Counted from the first letter of the stretch, positions 25,328-34,025 are shown. The stretch: 64,000 bases of DNA from Gp6-AA40 sp035649635 (GCA_035649635.1 DASRJE010000138.1:1-64000), one strand, 5' to 3'. Numbers and translations are program-made. The notes: generated by a model not told the origin, from the sequence alone.

Positions 25328-25975
25328 ATGCGAACGCAGCGTGTCATCCTGATCGCGGCGGTCGTGCTGGCCGCCGGTTACGTATGGCTTCGTGGCGGAT
25401 TCGACCGGTTGCACGCGGGCAGCCAGGCGGCGCCGACGACTGCGGCTGCACAGAACGGGCTTCAGAAGGCCACGTTCGCCGGCGGATGTTTCTGGTGCGT
25501 CGAGGCCGACTTCGACGCGGTCCGCGGCGTGATTTCGACGACCTCCGGGTACACCGGTGGTCGTCCCCCTAATCCGACCTACGAGCAGGTCTCACGCGGC
25601 GGAACAGGACATGTCGAAGCGGTCGAGATCGTCTTCGATCCTTCGGTCGTGACCTACGACCAGTTGCTGGATCACTTCTGGCGCAACGTCGATCCGTTCG
25701 TGGCTCACCGTCAGTTCTGCGATGTGGGCGATCAATATCGGCCCGAGATCTTCGTGCACTCCGATGCACAGCGCACCGCGGCTGAGGCGTCGCGTCAGCG
25801 TGTGCAGAAGCGCTTCAAGCAATCGATTGTGGTGAAGGTCACCGGGGCGACCGCATTCTATCCGGCGGAGACCTATCACCAGGACTACCACAACACCCAC
25901 TCCGTGCAGTACCGGTTCTATCGCTGGACTTGCGGGCGCGATGCCCGCCTTCGCCAGATTTGGGGCGATAGTTAA
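25328..25975 (+). CDS. msrA: Exported peptide-methionine (S)-S-oxide reductase MsrA
   Basis: MsrA reduces the S epimer of methionine sulfoxide. The 215-residue protein has a membrane or signal segment (VILIAAVVLAAGYVWL) followed by the catalytic GGCFWCVEADF with Cys54, YTGG, GHVEAVEI and YHQDYH, all family hallmarks. A GGAG site lies 5 nt before the ATG at 25328, preferred over the GTG at 25322. It follows msrB, so both sulfoxide epimers are repaired outside the cytoplasm. The next gene, an Hpt protein, begins 13 nt after its stop. Confidence 0.93.
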   Translation: MRTQRVILIAAVVLAAGYVWLRGGFDRLHAGSQAAPTTAAAQNGLQKATFAGGCFWCVEADFDAVRGVISTTSGYTGGRPPNPTYEQVSRGGTGHVEAVEIVFDPSVVTYDQLLDHFWRNVDPFVAHRQFCDVGDQYRPEIFVHSDAQRTAAEASRQRVQKRFKQSIVVKVTGATAFYPAETYHQDYHNTHSVQYRFYRWTCGRDARLRQIWGDS

Positions 25976-25988
25976 TTCAAAGGTAGTC

Positions 25989-26333
25989 ATGAAATGGACG
26001 CCCGAGCGCATGCTCGTGCGCCTGGACGGCGATCGCGAGCTCGCGGTGCAGCTCGCCGGAATCTTTCTCGCCGAGTACCCGGATATGCTGCAACGGTTGC
26101 GTGACGCCGTGACCGCAGGGTCGGTGGACGAAGTACGCCGCGCCGCTCATTCGCTGAAAGGATCGATCTCCAACTTCATCGATGGAGGACCGACGGCGAC
26201 TGCCTTCGAGCTGGAGACCCTGGGACGAAACGGTCAACTCGACGGCACACGCGCGTTAGTCGACCGGCTGGATCGAGAGCTCATCGCGCTGAGCCAGTGC
26301 CTGCGCGAGTTTCAGTCGAAGGGCCTTGGCTGA
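25989..26333 (+). CDS. Stand-alone Hpt phosphotransfer protein
   Basis: A 114-residue histidine phosphotransfer domain protein. The phosphorylatable His54 lies in RRAAHSLKGSISNF, the standard Hpt motif, and the rest is an all-helical bundle (FLAEYPDMLQRLRDAVTAG before, LDRELIALSQCLREF after). It begins 13 nt after msrA and is probably co-transcribed with the sulfoxide reductases. No kinase or receiver lies next to it; the nearest hybrid kinase in the window is at 62145. The link to redox repair is positional only. Confidence 0.85.
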   Translation: MKWTPERMLVRLDGDRELAVQLAGIFLAEYPDMLQRLRDAVTAGSVDEVRRAAHSLKGSISNFIDGGPTATAFELETLGRNGQLDGTRALVDRLDRELIALSQCLREFQSKGLG

Positions 26334-26352
26334 GACCTGGACCGAAGACCGA

Positions 26353-26766
26353 TCAACAGTGCTCTTCGAACGCTTGTCTGAGCATGTCGGCAATCGAGCG
26401 AGCGTCACGCGTCTCGATCTGCCGTCGCTCTAGCATGTAGACGAGCTTGCCGTCCCGCAAGAGAGCCACCGAAGGTGAGGACGGCGGGTAAGGAAGGAAG
26501 GCCCGACGGGCGCGCTCGGTCGCCTCGATGTCAGCACCCGCGAAGACCGTTGCCACGACGTCTGGTCGCCGCGCGTGCTCGAGCGCCATCACGATGCCCG
26601 GCCGCGCTTTCCCGGCCGCACATCCGCAGACAGAATTCACGACGATCATCACCGTTCCCGGCGCGGCGAGCGCCTGGTCGACATCAGACGGCGACCGAAG
26701 CTCCCGCACACCAGCATCGGTAAGCTCCGCCCGCATTGGAGCAATGAACTGTTCTGGATAAGGCAT
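26353..26766 (-). CDS. BrxA/BrxB family bacilliredoxin
   Basis: A 137-residue thioredoxin-fold protein of the BrxA/BrxB (YphP/YqiW) family, which removes bacillithiol from mixed disulfides or acts as a disulfide isomerase. The hallmark CGC motif is present as NSVCGCAAGKARPG (Cys47, Cys49), followed by FAGADIEATERAR and PPSSPSVALLRDGKLVYMLER, all conserved in the family. Length is normal. TAAAAT ends 6 nt before the ATG, predicting a leaderless mRNA. It is convergent with the Hpt gene. Confidence 0.9.
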   Translation of the reverse strand: MPYPEQFIAPMRAELTDAGVRELRSPSDVDQALAAPGTVMIVVNSVCGCAAGKARPGIVMALEHARRPDVVATVFAGADIEATERARRAFLPYPPSSPSVALLRDGKLVYMLERRQIETRDARSIADMLRQAFEEHC

Positions 26767-26772
26767 GTCTGG

Positions 26773-26778
26773 ATTTTA
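26773..26778 (-). promoter_or_regulatory. -10 box before bacilliredoxin gene
   Basis: On the minus strand TAAAAT ends 6 nt before the ATG at 26766; no ribosome-binding site fits in the gap. Confidence 0.5.
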
Positions 26779-26792
26779 CCCTGAGGACTGAT

Positions 26793-27818
26793 CTATCCGC
26801 CGCGGGTGTGCATCTCGAGGTGAGGATCGCGCCGCAACCGATCCAACGGAATGAGCGGCGATCGATCGCGCGACGCGAGTCGTTCCTCTGCGCCGCGGTC
26901 GCTGCGGACTTCCCAGGTCGCTCTGATCAGTTGCGCCAGGTGTTCGCTGCTCGCGCCGGTGCGCAGCGGACGACGCAGGTCAGTCCCATGCGCTGCGTAG
27001 AGGCAGAGGTACCAGAGACCATCCGCCGTAAGCCGGCTGCGATCGCAGCTCTCACAGAACGGCTCGGTCGTCGACGAGATGATGCCGAAGGTCGTCCCGT
27101 CCGGCAGCGTGTATCGGTCGGCCGGTGCTGAAGACTCCTCGATAACGGGGGTGATGGCGCCATACTGCGCCGTCAGCACATCGAGCATCTCGCGACGCGA
27201 CACGACTCGAGGCATCGACCAGTGAGTTGCGCCGCCGACGTCCATGTACTCGATGAAACGCACTTCGGCGCCGTGCCTTCGGCCGAACTCCAGCAGGTCC
27301 ACCAATTCATCGTCGTTTACCCCGCGGATGACCACGGTGTCGAGCTTGAGTCCTGGAAAGAGCGGAGCGGCCGTGGCGATGCCATTGAGCACGCGGTCGA
27401 GCTCGTCGAATCGGGTGAGGTGCTGGAAGCGCTCGGGTCTGAGCGTGTCCAGGCTGACGGTGAGACGGTGGAGCCCCGCGTCACGAAGCGCGCCCGCTTG
27501 CGAGGCGAGCAGTACGCCGTTGGTCGTCATCGCCAGATCGCGGATTGCCGGGCGGACAGCCAGGCGCTCGATCAGCTCTGGCAAATCGCGCCGCAGCAGC
27601 GGTTCGCCGCCCGTGAGCCTGACCTTGTCGACACCGAGCGATGTGAAGACATCGACCAGCGTTTCAATCTCCTCGAAGTGCAGGATGTCCTCGCGCGGCA
27701 GCCACACGTAATCCGTCTCGGGCATGCAATAGCTGCAGCGCAGATTGCACCGGTCGGTGACGGATAAACGCAGGTTCCGGAGCGGCCGCTGGTGTCTGTC
27801 GAGGATCACTGGATTCAT
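26793..27818 (-). CDS. moaA: GTP 3',8-cyclase MoaA
   Basis: MoaA is the radical SAM enzyme that converts GTP to 3',8-cH2GTP in molybdenum cofactor synthesis. The 341-residue protein has the N-terminal cluster motif Cys24-x3-Cys28-x2-Cys31 (TDRCNLRCSYCMP), KVRLTGGEPLLR, and the second C-terminal cluster (PFCESCDRSRLTADG ... LCLY). It ends in the Gly-Gly required for activity. The start at 27818 begins MNPVILDRHQRPLRNLRLS. It lies 46 nt after amrS on the same strand. No other Moco gene is in the window. Confidence 0.95.
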   Translation of the reverse strand: MNPVILDRHQRPLRNLRLSVTDRCNLRCSYCMPETDYVWLPREDILHFEEIETLVDVFTSLGVDKVRLTGGEPLLRRDLPELIERLAVRPAIRDLAMTTNGVLLASQAGALRDAGLHRLTVSLDTLRPERFQHLTRFDELDRVLNGIATAAPLFPGLKLDTVVIRGVNDDELVDLLEFGRRHGAEVRFIEYMDVGGATHWSMPRVVSRREMLDVLTAQYGAITPVIEESSAPADRYTLPDGTTFGIISSTTEPFCESCDRSRLTADGLWYLCLYAAHGTDLRRPLRTGASSEHLAQLIRATWEVRSDRGAEERLASRDRSPLIPLDRLRRDPHLEMHTRGG

Positions 27819-27864
27819 TATGACAGGCCAGACGCCGGGTCTGTAGAACAAGACCGCCCTACCT

Positions 27865-28986
27865 TCAGATCACGGATAAACGCCGGCGATCGTGCGGCAA
27901 GAAGGGCATCGACGCGCGCTGGCCGCCGAAGGTCCGACCCCATCGGCCTGGCACCTGCGCTCCACAGGACGGGCAGCTGCCGTCGGGCGTCAGGTTGTAC
28001 TTCTGTATCAGGTAGCCATGCCGGCCCACCAGCAGGTCTCGACAGTGAGGGCAATAGGTGTTTTCGAGGTCTCCCACGCGCCCCGGCAGGTTGCCTGCGT
28101 AAATGTATCGCAGGCCCGCTTCACGAGCGATCCGCGACGCACGCTGCAACATGGCTGACGTGGTCGATCCAACGTCGGTCATCCGGTAGTCGGGATGAAA
28201 CGCTGTGACGTGCCAGGGAATATCCGCTGACACTCCCGCGAGAAACGCCGTCAGATGCCGTAACTCCTCCTCGCTGTCGTTGAACCCCGGGATCAGGAGC
28301 GTCACGATCTCGAGCCACACGCCGGCGCGATGCAGCCATGCGATCGTGTCGAGGATCGGCTGCAATCTCCCACCGAGCTCGCGATAGCGCCGATCGTTGA
28401 AGCTCTTGAGATCGACCTTGTAAAGATCGATGTGGGGGCGCAGGTACTCGAGCACCCGCTCGGTCCCGTTTCCATTCGACACGAATGCCGTCATCAACCC
28501 TCGACGACGGGCCTGCTTGAAGACTTCGACCGCCCATTCGACCGTGATGAGTGGTTCGTTGTACGTAGAGACCACGACCTGCGCTCCCAGGTCGACCGCT
28601 TCGTCGGCAAGCGCGTCTGCGGTGACGTCTCGTGGGTGCGATCCGGCGACTGGGTCGCGCAACGCCTGCGACGTGACCCAGTTCTGACAATAACTACAGT
28701 GCAGGTCGCAACCGAGCATGCCGATGCTGTAGGCGAGCGCACCTGGGTATGCGTGGAAGAACGGCTTCTTTTCGATCGGATCGCACTGCACGCCGCCGAC
28801 GTATCCGAATGGCACTCGAAGACGCCCGCCCTCATTGAATCGGACCTTACACACGCCGGTGGCGCCCTCGGGGATCGGGCATTGATGCCCGCAGGCATGA
28901 CAACGCAGACGTGCCCGGTCCAGGTGCTCGACCAGTTCGGGCGCCGCATCTGCCGTTCGCGCAGCGAGCACGTCCTGCAGGGTCAT
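27865..28986 (-). CDS. amrS: AmmeMemoRadiSam system radical SAM enzyme
   Basis: A 373-residue radical SAM protein of the AmrS/PflA-like family. The cluster motif is GCDLHCSYCQNW (Cys93, Cys97, Cys100). An N-terminal zinc-binding stretch (Cys29, Cys32, Cys36, Cys46) and C-terminal CPHC and CPSC pairs are typical. AmrS usually works with AMMECR1 and MEMO1 proteins in an unknown modification system, and neither partner is seen here. It is upstream of moaA with a short gap. The start lies 42 bp from the divergent surE ATG. Confidence 0.9.
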   Translation of the reverse strand: MTLQDVLAARTADAAPELVEHLDRARLRCHACGHQCPIPEGATGVCKVRFNEGGRLRVPFGYVGGVQCDPIEKKPFFHAYPGALAYSIGMLGCDLHCSYCQNWVTSQALRDPVAGSHPRDVTADALADEAVDLGAQVVVSTYNEPLITVEWAVEVFKQARRRGLMTAFVSNGNGTERVLEYLRPHIDLYKVDLKSFNDRRYRELGGRLQPILDTIAWLHRAGVWLEIVTLLIPGFNDSEEELRHLTAFLAGVSADIPWHVTAFHPDYRMTDVGSTTSAMLQRASRIAREAGLRYIYAGNLPGRVGDLENTYCPHCRDLLVGRHGYLIQKYNLTPDGSCPSCGAQVPGRWGRTFGGQRASMPFLPHDRRRLSVI

Positions 28987-29027
28987 AGGTACACTTTGGA
29001 CTTTGCACTTGCTAAGATCAAGTGCAC

Positions 29028-29774
29028 ATGCCGCTCATTCTGGTGACCAATGACGATGGTGTCCATTCCGAGGGAATCAAGACTCTGGCTGATGCGTTGC
29101 GACCACTCGGGGACATTACCGTGGTTGCGCCGATTCAGGAGGCAAGCGCCATTGGCCATGCGCTCACGCTGCGGCGGCCGTTGCGTATCGACCTCATCGC
29201 ACCGAACATCTTTGCCGTAGACGGGACTCCTACAGACTGCGTGAACCTGGCGATCACGCACGTTCTCAAAGGCAAGCCCGATCTCATCGTCTCCGGGATC
29301 AATAAGGGCTGGAATCTGGGCGACGACGTGACCTACTCAGGGACGGTCTCGGGCGCGCTCGAAGGCGCCTTGCTGGAGATCCCCAGCATCGCGATCTCGA
29401 CTCAACGCATCAAAGACGACTGCGAGTTCGGGCCGTCTGCGAGCGCGGCGGCGACCGTCGCCCAGGCGGTGCTCGAACGAGGATTGCCGAAATTCACGTT
29501 GCTCAACATCAACGTTCCCATGGGACCGACGAAGGGCTTTCGAGTCACCGTGCAAGCGAAGCGCAATCACGTGACGGTGGTGAGCGAGCGGACGGATCCG
29601 CGGCACCGTGAGTACTACTGGATCGAAGAAGGTGAGAACGAGTGGGAGCCGCATGACCGCTCTGACTATCAGGCTGTTCGTGATGGTTACATTTCCATCA
29701 CGCCGCTGCAGCCGGACATGACGGCGTACGATGCGCTCGCGTACGTGGAGGGTTTGACGCTTCAGCCGACGTGA
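29028..29774 (+). CDS. surE: 5'/3'-nucleotidase SurE
   Basis: SurE is a metal-dependent survival phosphatase acting on nucleoside 5' and 3' monophosphates and short polyphosphate. The 248-residue protein opens with ILVTNDDGVHSEGI (metal-binding Asp9/Asp10) and contains GTPTDCVNLA, VSGINKGWNLGDDVTYSGTV and LLNINVP, all diagnostic. TAAGAT ends 9 nt before the ATG at 29028, which is preferred over the GTG at 29022. It stops 3 nt before the convergent FmdB gene stop. Confidence 0.94.
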   Translation: MPLILVTNDDGVHSEGIKTLADALRPLGDITVVAPIQEASAIGHALTLRRPLRIDLIAPNIFAVDGTPTDCVNLAITHVLKGKPDLIVSGINKGWNLGDDVTYSGTVSGALEGALLEIPSIAISTQRIKDDCEFGPSASAAATVAQAVLERGLPKFTLLNINVPMGPTKGFRVTVQAKRNHVTVVSERTDPRHREYYWIEEGENEWEPHDRSDYQAVRDGYISITPLQPDMTAYDALAYVEGLTLQPT

Positions 29775-29777
29775 TCT

Positions 29778-30032
29778 TCAGTGGCCTTCCTCGTGGTGTT
29801 TCTTCTCGTACTCGGCCTGTGCGACGTCCTTATCGCGCTGCACGAGCTTGGCTCGTGCTCTCGCCTTGTTGAACGAGTTCTGACGCGTATGCTCTGTACT
29901 GACCGAGCTGTGCGAGAGCAGACGCTCCAGATCGTGTCCATGACAAGTGGGGCACTCGGGCGTGTCGCCCGTGCGTATGAGCTGTTCGAACTCATGGCCG
30001 CAGCCGCGGCACTCGTACTCGTAAATCGGCAT
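29778..30032 (-). CDS. FmdB family zinc-ribbon protein
   Basis: An 84-residue protein starting MPIYEYECRGCGHEFE, the invariant FmdB zinc-ribbon opening, with a second pair CPTC at residues 27-30. The C-terminal half is a charged helix (KARARAKLVQRDKDVAQAEYEKKHHEEG). The family is named for a formamidase regulator but the general role is unknown. The start at 30032 is fixed by the family opening; the frame stays open upstream across tRNA-Pro, but that extension is not a real protein. Confidence 0.88.
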   Translation of the reverse strand: MPIYEYECRGCGHEFEQLIRTGDTPECPTCHGHDLERLLSHSSVSTEHTRQNSFNKARARAKLVQRDKDVAQAEYEKKHHEEGH

Positions 30033-30111
30033 GGCAATAAAGTAGTCTCCCTGCCACTCCGAGCTCAAGGCTCGTGAGGTCGCTGTTCCGCATGCTACAC
30101 TAGCCTTTCCG

Positions 30112-30189
<78 letters not shown>

Positions 30190-30490
30190 CCCACCTCACG
30201 ATTTCCTGAGAAAGCCGAGTCGTTGCTCTCACTAACTGTTATTAGCTTTATCCAGCTATAAGCAGCTTTGTGGGTCAAATCGTGATCCGGAAGTGATCGG
30301 GGAGGCACACATGCGCCTCATCGTCTGCTGATGCCAGGCCCGTGATGCAGAGCGGCACGATCCCGTGGACGGCCAGGTGCGCCGCACCACTGGCGCCTAG
30401 TGGCATGAGCGCCGACGAGGGAGGAAAAGGGTCGACTGGCACACGTGCGTCGCCAGAAACATCATTGCTCGTTCATTCTCCGTGGGTTAG
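30190..30490. other. AT-richer tRNA-flanking spacer
   Basis: No credible gene. The first 90 bases after tRNA-Pro are clearly less GC-rich than the surroundings, as at many tRNA integration sites. No integrase is recognisable. Confidence 0.4.
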
Positions 30491-30835
30491 GCTCCCCTGC
30501 GGCATGTCAGCGCAGGGCAAAGTTATTCGCGGGCGGAAGCGAATGGTGACGCGGACGAGGCGCTCGAAGGCATCACCCGGCATGCTCGGGCGGACATTCG
30601 CAAGCTGTTTAGAGACGGCAAGTTGATTCCGGTCGATCAATGGCCGGGAGAGATCGCGGACGCCGTGAAGGCGATCAAGCACACACCGTTCGGTCCGACG
30701 ATCGTGATGTATGACAAGCTGAAGGCGTGCGAGCTGATGGCGGGAAGCTCCAGCAGACTCGCCTCAGAGGAGCCGCCGATGCCAGTTGTTCGAGTGACGC
30801 CACGCACGCCCTCCTCGAGCTCGTTACGGACATAA
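30491..30835 (+). pseudogene. Remnant of a phage terminase small subunit
   Basis: An open frame bounded by a TAG at 30488-30490 has no credible start codon but encodes a coherent segment: DADEALEGITRHARADIRKL, then FRDGKLIPVDQWPGEIADAV, then KAIKHTPFGPTIVMYDKLKA with CELMA after it. The order ADI-KLF-DG-L-P-V-WP followed by a conserved DK-KA-EL resembles the C-terminal part of terminase small subunits, which recognise phage DNA for packaging. After CELMAGSS the reading becomes Ser/Pro/Arg-rich and looks out of frame. The N-terminal DNA-binding half is missing. It lies 300 bp from tRNA-Pro and is best read as a prophage scar. Confidence 0.55.
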
Positions 30836-31207
30836 CCGAGGCAGCCCGCAAGATCGAGGCGATCTTGTAGCAGGTCGGGAACGGCCGACCGCCGCGGACG
30901 GCGACGGCTCGATGACGCACTGTCTCGTGACGGCCGGGGTCGGCGATCCTCGTCGCCTCGTCGGCGAACCGGTGCGGGTGACTCCCAACAGAAGGCCCCG
31001 AACTCGCGGTGTTTCGAACACCGCGACTCGTCGCCGTTGGACAGCACCCGCCTCGCCGAGATCGCCACGATCCCGGCGCGTCGCCACGCTCGAAGATGAG
31101 TATCACGTGTGCGTAATTGAACAGCTCACGAAAGGCCGATCTGCTACCGTTCGCGCCTTCTCGGCAACACGGGCGGTCCAAGTCGTGCCATTTCACAGGA
31201 GGAACGT
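30836..31207. other. Non-coding stretch with one palindrome
   Basis: No supported gene on either strand. A perfect 10-bp hairpin (TCGCGGTGTT / AACACCGCGA around TCG) lies near 31012-31034. A GGAGG site just before 31208 belongs to the next gene. Confidence 0.4.
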
Positions 31208-31891
31208 ATGAAGCACGTCGCAAGCCTGGCGCTGATGCTCACCCTCGGTGTCGCCGTCGCCTCTGCAGAGGAGCGGCCTGTCCGGATGCGGTTCTCGGGA
31301 AGTATCCTGCCAACGATCGCCGTGGCGCCCAATAGCATCACCGACGAAGAGCTCTTCGCCGGAGAGGGCTCGCTCGGGTCGTTCACGTTTCGAAATCTCC
31401 GCACCGACGCGCTCGCTCAGCAGGCGCAATCCATCGCGAAACCTGGTCAGAGTCAGGAGCTGCAGCACGCAGGGAGCGACGAGGACGGCAGACAGGGGCA
31501 GCCGTGGGGCATCGTGGGCTCCTGGTTTGTCACACTCGCCAGCGGCTCCAAGGGCCTGATCACTTTCAGCGCCGACGGAACCGTGATCTACTCCGTGCAA
31601 GGGGAAGTCAGCACTGCCCCCAGTCGTCCGGCGCACACCTCGTTACACGGCGTCTGGCGCCACCTGGGCGGGCGGAAGTTTGGCTATACGGTTTGGGACA
31701 TCTGGTACGACGCCAGCACCGGCCAGTTGGTTCAATTCGGCAGACTTCGCGGGGAGGCGACGCTCAGTGACGACAGAGATGAAGCCAGCGTCAGGGCGCG
31801 GTTGCAATTTCTCGATCCGCAGGGTGTCGTGTTGGTGGATCGCACCGGCACCGCCAGCTTCGTGCGCATCCCGTTCGAGCCGCTCGAGTAG
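31208..31891 (+). CDS. Secreted hypothetical protein
   Basis: A 227-residue exported protein of unknown function. A clean signal peptide (KHVASLALMLTLGVAVASA) precedes a soluble body. The central part (WGIVGSWFVTLASGSKGLIT, then FSADGTVIYSVQGE and HTSLHGVWRHLGGRKFGYTV) looks like a lipocalin-type or SnoaL-like beta barrel with repeated G-W elements, a pattern seen in secreted acidobacterial proteins. A GGAGG site lies 6 nt before the ATG. It is in an accessory region near the terminase remnant. Confidence 0.65.
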   Translation: MKHVASLALMLTLGVAVASAEERPVRMRFSGSILPTIAVAPNSITDEELFAGEGSLGSFTFRNLRTDALAQQAQSIAKPGQSQELQHAGSDEDGRQGQPWGIVGSWFVTLASGSKGLITFSADGTVIYSVQGEVSTAPSRPAHTSLHGVWRHLGGRKFGYTVWDIWYDASTGQLVQFGRLRGEATLSDDRDEASVRARLQFLDPQGVVLVDRTGTASFVRIPFEPLE

Positions 31892-32058
31892 GCCGCAACC
31901 TTGACGTGCGTGTTGCCACGAGGACGTGGAATCTGCCCGTCGTCGCACCGGCCTGGCCCCTGTCGTGGGGCACGGCACTGTGCGCCTCGTGCTCTGCCAC
32001 GGGCTGACCGCATGCGCGTCGGAGGACCTGGGTTCACCGTTTCGAAGGAGATTCAGCC

Positions 32059-32904
32059 ATGCGAAGGATCGGAATTGCGACCTGCTACGCGCTCGTGATG
32101 GTGTTGACGCTACTTGCGCCCGCCAGTGCCCAGGTGATTGACTTCACCACTATTGACGTCCCTGGGGCTTCGGCCACCCTGCCACGTGATATCAACTCTG
32201 AAGGTGACATCGTCGGCTTCTACGGTGTCGGGGCTGCCTTTCCTAATGGCTTCCTGATCCACCAGGGCATCGTTACCGACTTCGTAGTCCCTGGAGCCGT
32301 AGCTACTCGGCCCCGCGCCATCAACCCTCAGGGTGACATCGTCGGCTTCTACGTGGCCGGGGGAGTCACTCATGGCTTCCTGTTCGTCGAGGGCAGCTTC
32401 ACCACCATTGATGTCCCTGGCGCTACCTCCACCCAGCCCTTCGGGATCAATCCTCAGGGTGACATCGTTGGCCAGTACTCGGCTGGGGGCACGCTTCATG
32501 GGTTCTTGCTTGACAAGCACGGCAGCCTCACGACGATTGAGGTGCCTGGCGCCTCCTCCACGGGGCTCTTCGGGATCAACCCTCGCGGCGACATCGTTGG
32601 CCAGTACGCGGCTGGCGGGACCACTCATGGCTTCCTGCTCGACAAGCATGGCAACCTCACGACGATTGACTTCCCCGGCGCCTCCTCGACACAGCCCATT
32701 GATATCAACCCTCGGGGTGACATCGTTGGCATGTACTTGGTTGGGGGCATTACTCACGGGTTTCTGCTCGACAGGGCGGGCAGCTTCATAAGCATTGACG
32801 TCCCTGGTGCCTCCTCCACCGCCGCATCGGGTATCAACCCTCAGGGTGACATCGTCGGCACGTACTCGGTCGGGGGCATCACGCACGGGTTCCTGGCACG
32901 ATAG
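32059..32904 (+). CDS. Secreted HAF-repeat protein
   Basis: A 281-residue exported protein. After the signal peptide (GIATCYALVMVLTLLAPASAQ) it consists of six units of 42-43 residues. Each contains INPQGDIVG, a Gly-rich turn, THGFLLDK and TTIDVPGASST. This is the HAF repeat, predicted to form a beta-propeller-like extracellular domain. The DNA repeats have a period of about 129 bp and stay highly similar, suggesting recent expansion or gene conversion. GGAG lies upstream of the ATG. Function unknown; there is no C-terminal sorting signal. Confidence 0.85.
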   Translation: MRRIGIATCYALVMVLTLLAPASAQVIDFTTIDVPGASATLPRDINSEGDIVGFYGVGAAFPNGFLIHQGIVTDFVVPGAVATRPRAINPQGDIVGFYVAGGVTHGFLFVEGSFTTIDVPGATSTQPFGINPQGDIVGQYSAGGTLHGFLLDKHGSLTTIEVPGASSTGLFGINPRGDIVGQYAAGGTTHGFLLDKHGNLTTIDFPGASSTQPIDINPRGDIVGMYLVGGITHGFLLDRAGSFISIDVPGASSTAASGINPQGDIVGTYSVGGITHGFLAR

Positions 32905-33006
32905 GGCACGGCCGGAAGCGCTGCCCAGCCGAGCCACACAACGCACGACAAGTGGGTCGCCAAGTGTCGCCTCGGTCGTAAGCGATTCAAACCGGAGGGC
33001 GAGAAC

Positions 33007-33191
33007 ATGAAAGCTACGATCAGACGCACTGGCGGGTCGACAACTCTCGCGATTGCCGTCATCACACTGTTCGTCCTGGGCACGGCTCGCGCGGACGAGC
33101 CACGGGCATGCTCGAACGCAGCCTGAAGGGGAGCTTCGGCTTCACCTACAATCGCTCCCTCCCTTACGTTTTCCTTTTTACCCGCGCCTGA
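33007..33191 (+). pseudogene. Frameshifted, truncated secreted protein
   Basis: A good GGAGG site (32996-33000 region) and ATG at 33007 start a signal peptide (TLAIAVITLFVLGTARA) followed by DEPRACSNAA and a stop at 33124. One nucleotide earlier the other frame reads LKGSFGFTYNRSLPYVF and stops at 33189-33191. Joining the frames gives CSNA-(S)LKGSFGFTY, an opening motif common in secreted acidobacterial proteins. The gene thus carries a one-base deletion near 33117-33121 and is truncated soon after. Confidence 0.6.
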
Positions 33192-33301
33192 GCGCGCGTC
33201 TCTCCACTCGAGCAACTGCGGCAATCGCGATTGATCGCGTACGCCGTGGTACGTGACCTGCTTCTCACCATTGCGCAACGCCATCACGGCTTGGAGTGCG
33301 C

Positions 33302-34015
33302 ATGGAAGACACAATGCTATCGCTCGAAACGCAGGAAGACACCTTCAGCTACGACGAAGTCGAGCAGTGGGTGAGTCTCGCCTCGGCCACTGCGCTGATT
33401 GCCTATGGGTTCAGCCGGCGCTCGTTGCCGGGCTTGTTCCTGGCGCTGGCCGCGACACCACTGGCATTTCGAGGTGTGTCCGGATCCTGGCCCCGTTTCA
33501 ACGGCTCGACAACGAGTGACGACACCCGCGTGGCCCTGGCGCAGAGTCGCGGCCTACACGTTCGCGAGGCGATCCGTCTCGAGAAGCCAGTAGCCGAGGT
33601 CTACCGGTTCTGGCGCAACCTGGAAAATCTGCCCCGCTTCATGAGTCATCTGCAGCGCGTCACCGATCTGGGCAACGGACGATCGCATTGGGAAGCGAAA
33701 GGCCCCGCGCACATCACGGTTGAATGGGACGCCGAGATCATCAACGAAGTCGAAGACAAGGTGCTCGGCTGGCGCTCACTGCCGGGCTCTGACATCGTGA
33801 CTGCGGGCTCGGTCAACTTCTCAACGGTTCGCGGCGGACGCAGCACGCAGGTATCCGTACATCTTCAGTACGAACCGCCCGGTCGTCGCGCCGGTGCGCT
33901 GGTCGCGGCTCTGTTCGGCAGCAACCCCGCGAGCATGATCCGAGAGGATCTCCGCCATCTGAAGCAACTGCTCGAGGCTGGTGAGATTCCACGAGCCACG
34001 GTCCCGCTGACCTGA
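33302..34015 (+). CDS. SRPBCC family protein with N-terminal membrane segment
   Basis: A 237-residue protein. The N-terminal 60 residues contain a hydrophobic hairpin (ASATALIAYGFSRRSLPGLF and LALAATPLAF, a DUF2892-like element). The rest is a START/SRPBCC ligand-binding domain, marked by IRLEKPVAEVYRFWRNLENL, PRFMSHLQRV and GPAHITVEWDAEI. Proteins of this kind are often linked to general stress genes. It lies 10 nt before the alcohol dehydrogenase gene, so they are probably co-transcribed. The ligand is unknown. Confidence 0.85.
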   Translation: MEDTMLSLETQEDTFSYDEVEQWVSLASATALIAYGFSRRSLPGLFLALAATPLAFRGVSGSWPRFNGSTTSDDTRVALAQSRGLHVREAIRLEKPVAEVYRFWRNLENLPRFMSHLQRVTDLGNGRSHWEAKGPAHITVEWDAEIINEVEDKVLGWRSLPGSDIVTAGSVNFSTVRGGRSTQVSVHLQYEPPGRRAGALVAALFGSNPASMIREDLRHLKQLLEAGEIPRATVPLT

Positions 34016-34025
34016 AGGACCCACG

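Noticed and set aside
30342..30626. 94-codon plus-strand frame
   Set aside because: Overlaps the coherent terminase-like frame and has no recognisable features or ribosome-binding site.
32150..32890. Regular DNA repeats considered as a CRISPR array
   Set aside because: Units are 129 bp, in frame and encode HAF protein repeats; there are no unique spacers and no cas genes.
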